50,452 nt of DNA, taken from the NCBI GenBank assembly GCA_016199675.1, contig JACQGE010000095.1, positions 1 through 50,452 on the forward strand. The letters run 5' to 3'. Positions 15,509-23,307 of the stretch are shown here, piece by piece (within the stretch, counting starts at the first letter, position 1; the number at the start of each line of letters is the position of its first letter). This DNA is from Acidobacteriota bacterium. GTDB lineage: Bacteria > Acidobacteriota > Terriglobia > 2-12-FULL-54-10. The notes under the pieces were generated by a model. The model searched no databases, was not told where the DNA came from, and saw nothing but the letters and a program-made list of their open reading frames with translations. The translations under genes and the position numbers were made by a program.

Positions 15509-17629
15509 ATGGTTGGAGTACCCTCTGCAGTTGCCCAGCAAAAATACGGGGGTTTGGATCGTCAACGCCTGGCTTGGGTCTACCGGATCATGTATCTTTC
15601 GCGCCGGATGGATGAAAAAGAAATCCAACTGCACCGGCAGGGGCACACTTTTTTTGAAATTAGCGCCGCGGGGCATGAGGCATTGCAAACGGCGGCTGCG
15701 ATGGCTTTGCAGCCCGGGTACGATTGGTTCTTCCCTTATTATCGCGGTCGAGCCCTGGCTCTGGCCCTAGGGGTAACCCCGCTGGAACTTCTGCTAGAGG
15801 CTGTGGGATCAGCCGATGCGCCTTTCAGCGGGGGGCGTCAAATGCCTTCCCACTGGGGCAGCAAGGCGCTGAACATCGTCTCGCAGTCCAGCCCCACCGG
15901 AACCCAATGGCTTCAGGCTGTGGGCTGCGCCGAAGCCGGTGTATATTACAAGGAATCACCGGGCGCTCAGCCATGGGACGGATCCTTTGAAAAAGATGAA
16001 GTTGTCTGCGTGACGGGTGGAGATGGTAGCACCAGCGAAGGGGAGTTCTACGAATCGCTCAATACCGCCTGCACGGCTCGTCTGCCTGTGCTTTATTTGA
16101 TCGAGGACAATGGATATGCCATCTCTGTGCCGGTAGAACGTCAAACCCCAGGAGGCAATATTTCTCACCTGCTTTCTGGGTTTCCCAACTTGCTCCGCGA
16201 GGAGGTGGATGGAACCGACCTTCTGGCGAGTCTGGATACACTGCGCCGGGCAGTAGCGTATTGCCGGGAGAGGCAGGGGCCAGCCCTGGTACATGGCCAC
16301 GTCGTCCGCCTTCACTCCCACTCTCTTTCTGACGATCAGAAACTATATAAGACGTCAGAGGAACTCGCCGCTGAGGCGCAGCACGATCCGGTTCACCGGT
16401 TTGCGGACTTCCTGCAGCGCGAAGGTCTTCTGGGTGAGCAAGAGCGCCAGAAGTTGGAGCAAGAAGTGGAACAGGAACTGGAAGAGGCAATGAGCCACGC
16501 TCTTAAGGCTCCGGCTGCGGAAGGCCGCTCGGCCCCCCTCCACGTTTACTCCGAGACTGCGGACCCTGCCTCCTCCATTTTTGCGGCTCCTGCAAGACTC
16601 TCCGGGGAACCCGCCACCATGGCGGAGCTTTTGAATGCTTGTCTGCGGGACGAAATGCGGCGGGATCCGCGCGTGGTAGTGTTTGGTCAGGACGTGGCCG
16701 ACACCAGCCACGAAGAAAATCTGCCGAAAGTGAAAGGCAAAGGCGGCGTCTTTAAGGTGACGCACGATCTGCAACGGGAATTTGGCAGTCGCCGGGTCTT
16801 CAATGCTCCGATTGCCGAAGCCAACATCGTGGGCCGCGCCATTGGTTACGCTCTGCGAGGCCTAAAACCGGTGGTGGAAATCCAGTTTTTTGACTACATC
16901 TGGCCGGCGATGATGCAGATTCGGGATGAGCTGGCCGTGATCCGCTGGCGCTCCGTCGGAAACTTTTCGTGCCCGGTGGTGATCCGCGTCGCTTATGGTG
17001 GGTATTTGAATGGCGGCGGGATCTACCATAGCCAGTGCGGAGAAAGCATTTTCACGCACATTCCAGGCATCCGGGTGGTGCTGCCTTCCACGGCCCTGGA
17101 TGCCAACGGACTGCTCCGCACGGCGATCCGGTGTGATGATCCGGTTTTATTCTTGGAGCACAAGCACCTGTATCGCCAGCCTTATAACCGGAGTTCCTAT
17201 CCTGGCCCTGACTTTATGATTCCTTTCGGCAAAGCGCATACCGTCAGAGAAGGTAAGGACATGACGGTCATTACCTATGGCGCGGTTGTGCAAAAGGCGT
17301 TACAGGCTGCCGAGAAGCTGGCTGAAGAAGGGATGAGCGTAGAGTTGCTGGACCTGCGGTCTCTGAATCCTTACGACTGGGAGACCATCGCCGCCTCCGT
17401 TCGCAAGACCAGCCGCGTGCTGGTGGCGCATGAAGATTGCCTCTCCTGGGGATTCGGCGCCGAAATCGCCGCCCGCATTGCCGACGAACTTTTTGACTCC
17501 CTGGATGCTCCGGTCAAACGTGTCGGGGCACTCGATACCTTTGTCGGTTACCATCCGAACTTGGAAAAAGCGATTCTCCCGCAAGCCTCCGACTTAGAAA
17601 ATGCCATGCGGGCGCTGCTTTCCTGGTGA
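15509..17629 (+). CDS. Fused 2-oxoacid (branched-chain type) dehydrogenase E1 alpha-beta
   Basis: A 706-residue thiamine-diphosphate enzyme, the E1 of a 2-oxoacid dehydrogenase complex with both subunits in one chain. Residues about 15-350 are E1 alpha, with the ThDP/Mg motif [16 protein letters not shown] linker rich in Glu/Ala follows. Residues about 370-706 are E1 beta ([50 protein letters not shown]). It most resembles 2-oxoisovalerate dehydrogenase, which makes branched acyl-CoA primers. E2 and E3 genes are not in the window. The ribosome site AGGGAGAG precedes the ATG. Confidence 0.9.
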   Translation: MVGVPSAVAQQKYGGLDRQRLAWVYRIMYLSRRMDEKEIQLHRQGHTFFEISAAGHEALQTAAAMALQPGYDWFFPYYRGRALALALGVTPLELLLEAVGSADAPFSGGRQMPSHWGSKALNIVSQSSPTGTQWLQAVGCAEAGVYYKESPGAQPWDGSFEKDEVVCVTGGDGSTSEGEFYESLNTACTARLPVLYLIEDNGYAISVPVERQTPGGNISHLLSGFPNLLREEVDGTDLLASLDTLRRAVAYCRERQGPALVHGHVVRLHSHSLSDDQKLYKTSEELAAEAQHDPVHRFADFLQREGLLGEQERQKLEQEVEQELEEAMSHALKAPAAEGRSAPLHVYSETADPASSIFAAPARLSGEPATMAELLNACLRDEMRRDPRVVVFGQDVADTSHEENLPKVKGKGGVFKVTHDLQREFGSRRVFNAPIAEANIVGRAIGYALRGLKPVVEIQFFDYIWPAMMQIRDELAVIRWRSVGNFSCPVVIRVAYGGYLNGGGIYHSQCGESIFTHIPGIRVVLPSTALDANGLLRTAIRCDDPVLFLEHKHLYRQPYNRSSYPGPDFMIPFGKAHTVREGKDMTVITYGAVVQKALQAAEKLAEEGMSVELLDLRSLNPYDWETIAASVRKTSRVLVAHEDCLSWGFGAEIAARIADELFDSLDAPVKRVGALDTFVGYHPNLEKAILPQASDLENAMRALLSW

Positions 17630-17707
17630 GCTTGCTGCCTATCTTGTGCACATTTATAGCTTCAAAACCTTTACACAAATTTGCTCAAGGCATGCTAAGG
17701 AACAGAT

Positions 17708-17800
17708 CCACGACATAAAGAACATGCCGTGGCTACCCTGCTTTTTGCCGCTCGCTTACCCTTCGGCAAGCTCAGGGCAGGCTCAGCGCGGCTCTGATTG
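17708..17800. repeat. Composite 3'-end repeat at the uracil-DNA glycosylase 3' end
   Basis: A degenerate CCACGACAT-7 nt-ATGCCGTGG palindrome (17708-17732) is followed by 17751-17800 (CCCTTCGGCAAGCTCAGGGC, then AGGCTCAGCGCGGCTCTGATT). The minus-strand glycosylase reads into the element: its final residues SEPR and its stop codon are repeat-encoded. Confidence 0.8.
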
Positions 17801-18481
17801 ACAATAGGACTTCGCTTTCTTGAATATATCCAAAAACATGCGGTGGGTGAGTCTGCCGGTCTGGGTGTTTTGTCGGCTGGGATGATAGGAAGCAATCAAG
17901 GTCGGCAACGGCGGAGGAAATTTGTAAACCGCGTCGTGGCCAAAGCGGAACCGGCTGCAGGAAGCTATCTGGCCGCGTTTTCGAAGGATGGAGAGGTAGG
18001 TATCAAAAGCGATCTTCCCCAGTGCCACCACGACCCTGAGACTGCGAAGCAGATTGAGTTCGCGTTCCAAGTATTCGCGGCAGTTACGAAATTCCGATGG
18101 CAGCGGCTTGTTGCCAGGGGGCGAACAGCGAACGGAGGCCGTAACGTAAGCACCTTTCAGTCGCAATCCATCGTTGCGGGAAACCGAGTGCGGTAGGTTG
18201 GCAAAGCCGGTGCGGTAAAGAATTGCAAAGAGTAAATCGCCCGAGCTATCACCGGTGAAGACGCGCCCTGTGCGGTTGCCGCCGTGCGCCGCCGGCGCTA
18301 GTCCTAATACCAACAGCCGCGCCTTCGGATCACCAAAACCAGGAACCGGCTTTCCCCAATACTCCCAATCGCGATAAGCCCGGCGCTTCTGCTGGGCGAC
18401 CCGGCAGCGGTATTCCACGAGGCGGGGACATCGCGTGCATACGATGACTTCCTGCCGCACTTTTGACAGGCTGTCTCTCAA
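17783..18481 (-). CDS. Family 5 uracil-DNA glycosylase (UdgB type)
   Basis: A 232-residue base-excision repair enzyme. Family-5 motif A is present as GLAPAAHGGNRTGRVFTGD (about 67-85) and the second motif as YHPSRQNTQTGRLT (about 200-213). Cys pairs CTRC near the start and CSPPGN...RNC near 120-135 would ligate the [4Fe-4S] cluster. The start is TTG; the frame stays open upstream without a better start. The last residues derive from an intergenic repeat. UdgB enzymes remove uracil, and some also hypoxanthine, from DNA. Confidence 0.9.
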   Translation of the reverse strand: MRDSLSKVRQEVIVCTRCPRLVEYRCRVAQQKRRAYRDWEYWGKPVPGFGDPKARLLVLGLAPAAHGGNRTGRVFTGDSSGDLLFAILYRTGFANLPHSVSRNDGLRLKGAYVTASVRCSPPGNKPLPSEFRNCREYLERELNLLRSLRVVVALGKIAFDTYLSILRKRGQIASCSRFRFGHDAVYKFPPPLPTLIASYHPSRQNTQTGRLTHRMFLDIFKKAKSYCQSEPR

Positions 18482-18593
18482 AGAATCCCTATGTCTCCCT
18501 GGGCCTGATGTATTGGATGGCTTAACACGTATGTAGTATTCCTTGTTTTCTGAACAAACGGTTTTTTCGGATACCGAGCGGCAAGAGCAAGAG

Positions 18594-18679
18594 TGCCCGG
18601 GGCCGGAATCGAACCGGCACGGGCGTTACCGCCCGAGGGATTTTAAGTCCCTTGCGTCTACCAGTTCCGCCACCCGGGC
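18594..18679 (-). tRNA. tRNA-Leu (anticodon TAA)
   Basis: The minus strand folds into a class II tRNA of 86 bases. The acceptor stem is GCCCGGG/CCCGGGC with discriminator A; the D-arm contains TGGTAGACGC. The anticodon arm AGGGA-CTTAAAA-TCCCT gives anticodon TAA, the variable arm is long (CGGGCGGTAACGCCCG) and the T-arm contains GGTTCGATTCC. It closely parallels E. coli tRNA-Leu(UAA). The 3' CCA is not encoded. Confidence 0.96.
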
Positions 18680-18820
18680 ATAAATAAAACTGCATGAGCA
18701 CCAGACGCCAAAAAGAGTGTATCACGAAGCTTTGGGAAGCCAGGAATGAGACGTAACAACCTGGTCCGGTGATAGCAGTTGGAGTTAAGAGAGATGGCCC
18801 CGCTAGGACGTTGCGGAAAT

Positions 18821-19984
18821 TTATTCCACTGGGCGTGGGGCGTAATAACCTTCGCGGGCCTGGACTTTATATTTAATTTCCTTGCCCTTCTCGTTGAGGA
18901 TTTTCAAAGGTTGCCCGTCCGGCCCCACCAATTCCACTTTGATCTTGCGGAACTTGCCGTCACGGGCCTGATTCGTGGGGCTATAGGCAATGGTGTATTC
19001 GTTGCGTAGCGTCGCCGCGATGTCGGCATAGATACTGGGGAATTGTCCTTCAAAGCGGGGAAAATAAGAACGTCCGCCGGAGAGTTTGGCAAAGCTGCGC
19101 AGTTGATTGTCGGCCTGCAAGAAGTTCATTCGTTGGATATCACCGATATAACCGCGTGCATCATAATACTCCCGCACTGCCTGTCCGGTTCCGATGGCAT
19201 AGATCGGCGTGCTGGAAGTTTGGACCAGCTTTAGTGTCTGGTCATAGCGCGTCCGGCTGAAGGTGTCGACGCCGCTGGAGATCAGGACAATCGACTTTTT
19301 CCCTTCGATGTCCTCCATGCGCTTCAAGGTGTCCGTCAGAGCATCAAACAGGTTGGATTCGCTAAAACCGGGAGAGGACAGTTGATTGAGAGCATCAAAT
19401 GCAGCTGCCTTGTTTCGCGTAAAGTCCAACATGATGATCGGCTTCATGTCAAAGACAATCACCGCCACCCAATCATCCGGCTGTAAGGAATTGATGAATC
19501 CATAAGAGGCTTGCAAGGTCTGATACAGGAATTGCCAGTAAAGGTCGCTAAATTCCATCAGCAAGGCTACCGTCATGGGGGCTTCGGCAGCTTCCACGCG
19601 CTGGATTTGCTGCACAACTCCATCTTCCTGGATCCGGAAGTTCTGCTTCCCCAATCCAGAGAGGAAAATTCCCTTATCATCCTGGACCACGACGCTGACC
19701 GTGACCAATTCCACCTCGGTACGGAAACGAACTGGCTCATCGCGGTTAGTTTCCGGTCTTTTCTGGGTTGCAGGAGGTCTGGTGGGCTGCTGGCGGGGAA
19801 CGATTACCGTTTCCCCGACACCTCTTTTCGGTCCGGATTCTGGGATGTTCGCGCCTTTGGGTTCGTTTGGTTGTTCAGCGGGTTGGGCCGTTGTTTCCTG
19901 TTCCGAATATTGAGCGCTAAGAGGCGATCCGAGAAGGGATACCCAGACGAAAAACAGGACGATTCCCGCCATCTCTCTTCTCAT
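18821..19984 (-). CDS. Secreted VWFA-related acidobacterial-domain protein
   Basis: I start it at ATG 19984, behind GGAAGGGGG, giving 387 residues with a signal peptide (MRREMAGIVLFFVWVSLLG ... LSAQ). The longer tracked frame has no signal at its start. After a Pro/Gln/Lys-rich linker, residues about 90-160 form the sheet domain VELVTVSVVVQDDKG...LGKQNFRIQEDG. This precedes a von Willebrand A fold whose metal site is imperfect (LLMEFSDLYW where DxSxS is expected). The arrangement matches the 'VWFA-related acidobacterial domain' family. A surface adhesion or complex-assembly role is a guess. It is divergent from pyk across 162 bases. Confidence 0.85.
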   Translation of the reverse strand: MRREMAGIVLFFVWVSLLGSPLSAQYSEQETTAQPAEQPNEPKGANIPESGPKRGVGETVIVPRQQPTRPPATQKRPETNRDEPVRFRTEVELVTVSVVVQDDKGIFLSGLGKQNFRIQEDGVVQQIQRVEAAEAPMTVALLMEFSDLYWQFLYQTLQASYGFINSLQPDDWVAVIVFDMKPIIMLDFTRNKAAAFDALNQLSSPGFSESNLFDALTDTLKRMEDIEGKKSIVLISSGVDTFSRTRYDQTLKLVQTSSTPIYAIGTGQAVREYYDARGYIGDIQRMNFLQADNQLRSFAKLSGGRSYFPRFEGQFPSIYADIAATLRNEYTIAYSPTNQARDGKFRKIKVELVGPDGQPLKILNEKGKEIKYKVQAREGYYAPRPVE

Positions 19985-20146
19985 ATGCCCCCTTCCAAAG
20001 TAATTCTTTTGCACCAGATACGCCAGCGCACATCGCAGCGGGTGGTGCGAGTATGGCATAATCCGAACGAGTTCTTCTTCCATATTACATTGGATGCGTT
20101 CTTTTGTCATCCGCACGCCGGGGAATTTGCAGAAATGAGAGAGATA

Positions 20147-21565
20147 ATGGCAAAACGCCGCACAAAGATTATCTGCACACTGGGTCCGGCAACTAATAGT
20201 CGGGAGGCTATTGGGGAGCTAATCAAGGCCGGGATGGACGTGGCCCGCTTGAACTTCTCGCACGGCGCGCACGAACAACATGCCAAGCTGGCGGGGTGGG
20301 TGCGGGAGGCAGCAAAGGAAGCCGGTCGGCCGGTGTCGCTGCTACAGGACTTGGCCGGCCCCAAAATCCGAACTGGACGGCTGCGCGGCGGGCATCCGAT
20401 TTCCCTGACTAAAGGGCAGAAGCTATTGCTGACCGCTGACGACACAACAGGCACCGCGCGCCGTATTTCTGTAACGTACCCGGGTCTGGCAAAGGATGTG
20501 CGAAAAGGAAACCGGATACTTCTCAGTGATGGTTTGATCGAGCTTCGGGTGCTCCGCATTGTTGGGGACGAAGTGGAAACGGAAGTGATGGACGGAGGCA
20601 TCCTGGGAGAGCGCAAAGGAGTAAACCTGCCGGGGGTGCGGCTGCGAGTGGGGGCGCTGACGGAAAAAGACGAGGCGGACCTGCGTTTCGGAATCCGATT
20701 GGGGGTGGACTACGTAGCCATTTCCTTCGTGAGAAAGGCGGAGGATATCCGCCGCGTGAAAGCGTTGCTCGAGCGCGAAAAAGCTTCAATTCCGGTGCTG
20801 GCAAAGCTGGAAAAACCGGAGGCGGTCAAAAACCTGGACGCGATCCTGGCAGTAAGCGACGGGGTAATGGTGGCGCGGGGGGACCTGGGAGTGGAACTGC
20901 CGCCCGAACAGGTACCGCTGATTCAGAAGAAAATCATCCGAGAAGCCGGAGAGGCCAAGATTCCGGTCATCACGGCGACGCAGATGCTAGAGTCCATGAC
21001 GGTAGAGCCGCGACCCACGCGCGCCGAAGCCAGCGACGTGGCCAATGCCATCTTCGACGGCACTGACGCGGTCATGCTCTCCGCAGAAACGGCTACCGGG
21101 CGATACCCCATTGAAGCAGTCCAGATGATGGCCCGCATCGCAGAGCAGGCGGATGCGGGGACCCAGGAGCAAACCATCTTCCGTCGTTCCCGCCCCCTCG
21201 ACATCGCCGAGACCATCAGCGAGAGCGTGGCCCACGCGGCCCACATGCTGGCGGTAAAGGCCGTGGTGGTTTTTACCCGCAGCGGCTCCACGGCGCGGAT
21301 GATCTCAAAATACCGGCCGCCATGCCCGGTTTACGCCTTCTGCCATGAAGAAGCCATTGCGCGTAGGGCGGCTCTTTATTGGGGAGTAACTCCTTTTGTC
21401 ATGCCGCTCACGCTGGACGCCGAGGCGACCTTGGCGCAGGCCGAGGCGGAACTGTTCCGTCGCAAGCTGATCGCGCGGGGTGAGATTCTGGCCGTTGCAG
21501 CGGGCAGCCCCGGCCAGCCGGGGCAAACCAATGTGCTAAGACTCATCCGGGCGGGGATTGGCTGA
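20147..21565 (+). CDS. pyk: Pyruvate kinase
   Basis: Glycolytic enzyme making pyruvate and ATP from phosphoenolpyruvate. I start it at ATG 20147 (MAKRRTKIICTLGPATN), giving 472 residues, the family norm. The tracked 684-residue frame adds about 212 residues antisense to the VWA gene. Visible motifs are ARLNFSHG, the metal and substrate region DLAGPKIRTG, MVARGDLGVELP and ITATQMLESM. The C-terminal domain ends GSPGQPGQTNVLRLIRAGIG. The last 63 bases recur about 660 bases downstream as a decayed copy beyond a methyltransferase relic. The active gene itself appears undamaged. Confidence 0.95.
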   Translation: MAKRRTKIICTLGPATNSREAIGELIKAGMDVARLNFSHGAHEQHAKLAGWVREAAKEAGRPVSLLQDLAGPKIRTGRLRGGHPISLTKGQKLLLTADDTTGTARRISVTYPGLAKDVRKGNRILLSDGLIELRVLRIVGDEVETEVMDGGILGERKGVNLPGVRLRVGALTEKDEADLRFGIRLGVDYVAISFVRKAEDIRRVKALLEREKASIPVLAKLEKPEAVKNLDAILAVSDGVMVARGDLGVELPPEQVPLIQKKIIREAGEAKIPVITATQMLESMTVEPRPTRAEASDVANAIFDGTDAVMLSAETATGRYPIEAVQMMARIAEQADAGTQEQTIFRRSRPLDIAETISESVAHAAHMLAVKAVVVFTRSGSTARMISKYRPPCPVYAFCHEEAIARRAALYWGVTPFVMPLTLDAEATLAQAEAELFRRKLIARGEILAVAAGSPGQPGQTNVLRLIRAGIG

Positions 21566-21570
21566 AAACG
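21508..21570 (+). repeat. Direct repeat copy A: 3' end of pyk
   Basis: This segment, the last codons and stop of pyk, matches 22167-22229 in the same orientation at 54 of 63 positions by hand alignment. The two copies flank the methyltransferase relic. Confidence 0.85.
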
Positions 21571-22013
21571 AGTTGGGAAGGGTTGGGAGGACCCCCTGCT
21601 AGTTCTGGCGGCCGCTTGGCAATGCGGTCATTCGGTCCCGGGACATAGATCGGCCTTCCCAAGGGTCGCCGTGGGAGCTTCCTTGCGAAGGCCAGCAGAA
21701 GTCTTTCCCGAGCAATTTTGAGATATTCGTAGGAAACTTCTGCTCCGGCGGATTTTCGCCCATGAATTGCAGCCGCACAAGCCGTTGATCCCACACCCAG
21801 ATAGGGATCAACCACTAGGTCTCCAGGATTGGTGAGAGCCAATACGAGTCGCTCCACGAGTTCAATCGGAAACTGACAGGGGTGAATCGTTTTTTCTGGA
21901 TGATTATGCTTTACGTTCGGAATGACCCAGACATCTCCAGGATTTTTCCCAAGTGGGTGACACGAATACTGCCCGACTTTCGGTCCCTTTGTGCCTGTCA
22001 ACCCAAGAAACAC
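21543..22013 (-). pseudogene. Truncated DNA methyltransferase (C-terminal fragment)
   Basis: The 156-residue frame is the C-terminal half of a beta-type DNA methyltransferase (N4-cytosine/N6-adenine class). It contains GKNPGDVWVIPNVK, KTIHPCQFPIELVERLVLAL, then the SAM-binding motif VVDPYLGVGSTACAA. The upstream half that should carry the catalytic (D/N/S)PP(Y/W) motif is missing. A stop lies 13 codons upstream of the GTG start, and another frame just upstream (MYIRNEGWIG...) may be a shifted fragment. The 3' end runs into the pyk terminus. Two pyk-end copies bracket it, so it looks like the relic of an inserted cassette. Confidence 0.75.
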
Positions 22014-22166
22014 AATACAGTGTGCCTTGCTCGGATGCCTATCCAGCCTTCATTCCTGATGTACATATCGGCAGACAGTCCCGCGAATTTAGTGTTCCTA
22101 TTGGTTTATTTAAAAAAAATCCATTAGCGGATCTTACGGTTGGTTCCATTGTGATTCTGGCGGAGG

Positions 22167-22229
22167 TCCCGGCCAGCCCGGTCAAACCAATCTGCTAAAA
22201 CTCATCCGGGCGGAGGAGGGCTGAAAACG
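22167..22229 (+). repeat. Direct repeat copy B: decayed second copy of the pyk 3' end
   Basis: It encodes GPGQPGQTNLLKLIRAEEG and a stop, against GSPGQPGQTNVLRLIRAGIG in pyk. Similarity continues slightly upstream (GTGATTCTGG for GAGATTCTGG) after a small deletion. No other pyk sequence is recognisable upstream. Confidence 0.85.
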
Positions 22230-22270
22230 CCCTGCCGCAGGCCGCTTCTTACACCAGGTACTGGCGCCAG

Positions 22271-23107
22271 TTACTGGGGGGCCATCTTCATCATCTGCAT
22301 CATGTCCTGTTTCTTCAAGCCAGAGGGCAGACCAAACTGGCTGGGATCCAAGTCCCGTTGCTCGGCCTTCACCACTTCCCATTCGGAAACAGTGCGACCT
22401 CCTTCGTAAGAACGCCAGCGCACGGGGAAGCCTTTGATTTGGGAAACTCCAGAGACACCCCATCCACCCTGAGGGGCGTTGCGGCGCAGCGGCTCATAGA
22501 ACTCGGCCATCGCCTGAAAGGTCTGGTATTCCGGCGGTTGCATTAGTGCCTGATCGAGAGGCGCGGCACAGACTTCCTGGGTGCGTTGCCCGTTAGTCAG
22601 CACGTCGTAAAGGGAGCAGGAGAACTGGCCAACTTTGTCGCCTTGGCCTTTTTCCTCCACAGTGATTTGGGGGGCTGCCGGTTGAGCCATCGTCATGGAC
22701 CCCTGCTTCATCATTCTCTCCATCATCGCCCGTTGTTCCGGAGGCATGTTGGCCATTTCCGCTTCCATCTGTTTCATCATCTCGGACATCTGGCCCATCG
22801 CCTGGCCCATGCTTTGCCCCATCTTCTGGACATCGGCGGCGGTAATCTCGTAATAGGTCCCGGCCTTGCGATCAATCGTCCACATCACCTGTTTGGATTG
22901 ATCGAAGATCATCACGACATCTTCACCCTGGGGACTCTTGGTCTCCATCCGCAACTTTCCGGCGTCAACATATAGGATGGCTGTATGCGCTTGGTTCTGA
23001 TTCGCCGGCTGGCGCTCCTGTTGCTCGATGACTACACCTGCCTGTGCTGACTGCGCCCAGCAGACGACGGCAACTAAGAATACATTTGCGTGCAGCATGA
23101 TTTTCAT
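22271..23107 (-). CDS. Secreted Met-rich DUF4412-like protein
   Basis: A 278-residue protein with a signal peptide (MKIMLHANVFLVAVVCWAQSAQA). The body follows the DUF4412-type pattern: a sheet domain with ILYVDAGKLRMETKSPQGEDVVMIFD and VMWTIDRKAGTYYEIT, later CSLYDVLTNGQRTQEVCAAP with a likely disulphide. Between them, residues about 95-145 are unusually rich in Met and Gln (QSMGQAMGQMSEMMKQM), and the C-terminus is also Met-rich (KKQDMMQMMKMAPQ). Met clusters in periplasmic proteins can bind Cu(I), but no partner supports that here. Function unknown. Confidence 0.75.
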   Translation of the reverse strand: MKIMLHANVFLVAVVCWAQSAQAGVVIEQQERQPANQNQAHTAILYVDAGKLRMETKSPQGEDVVMIFDQSKQVMWTIDRKAGTYYEITAADVQKMGQSMGQAMGQMSEMMKQMEAEMANMPPEQRAMMERMMKQGSMTMAQPAAPQITVEEKGQGDKVGQFSCSLYDVLTNGQRTQEVCAAPLDQALMQPPEYQTFQAMAEFYEPLRRNAPQGGWGVSGVSQIKGFPVRWRSYEGGRTVSEWEVVKAEQRDLDPSQFGLPSGLKKQDMMQMMKMAPQ

Positions 23108-23215
23108 GGGTTTCTCCTTGCGATGTTTGCTTTAACAGAAAATGATCTTAAGCCTAGCGTTTTCCCTGGTCAATGGGAAGTCACATAGCGATGCTACTAC
23201 CCTTTTAGAGTGTTC

Positions 23216-23245
23216 TTGTTTGTACCATGCAACTTATTATATAAT
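23216..23245 (+). promoter_or_regulatory. Promoter for the Asp-box propeller protein
   Basis: TTGTTT (23216-23221), an 18-base spacer and a perfect TATAAT (23240-23245). Transcription would start near 23252, about 55 bases before the ATG at 23308. Confidence 0.5.
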
Positions 23246-23307
23246 CTGCCTTAGTTGCATATCAGGGAGAGCCCCCCCTTAGAGCAGTTTCTTAGCCAGT
23301 CATCAGA

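Noticed and set aside
17695-17895. Frames containing SRAEPALSLPKG-type peptides
   Set aside because: They translate the dispersed 3'-end repeat; similar false peptides occur in many genomes with this repeat type.
18522-18725. 67-residue minus-strand frame
   Set aside because: It runs through the tRNA-Leu gene and its flanks.
19511-20146. N-terminal 212 residues of the 684-residue pyruvate kinase frame
   Set aside because: This part is antisense to the VWA gene; pyruvate kinase is complete from ATG 20147 at the normal length.
21882-22198. Plus-strand frames of 81 codons between the pyk-end copies
   Set aside because: They oppose the methyltransferase relic and show no family features.
21508-22229. 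A current integrative element at pyk
   Set aside because: No integrase, excisionase or intact cargo; only a decayed relic remains.
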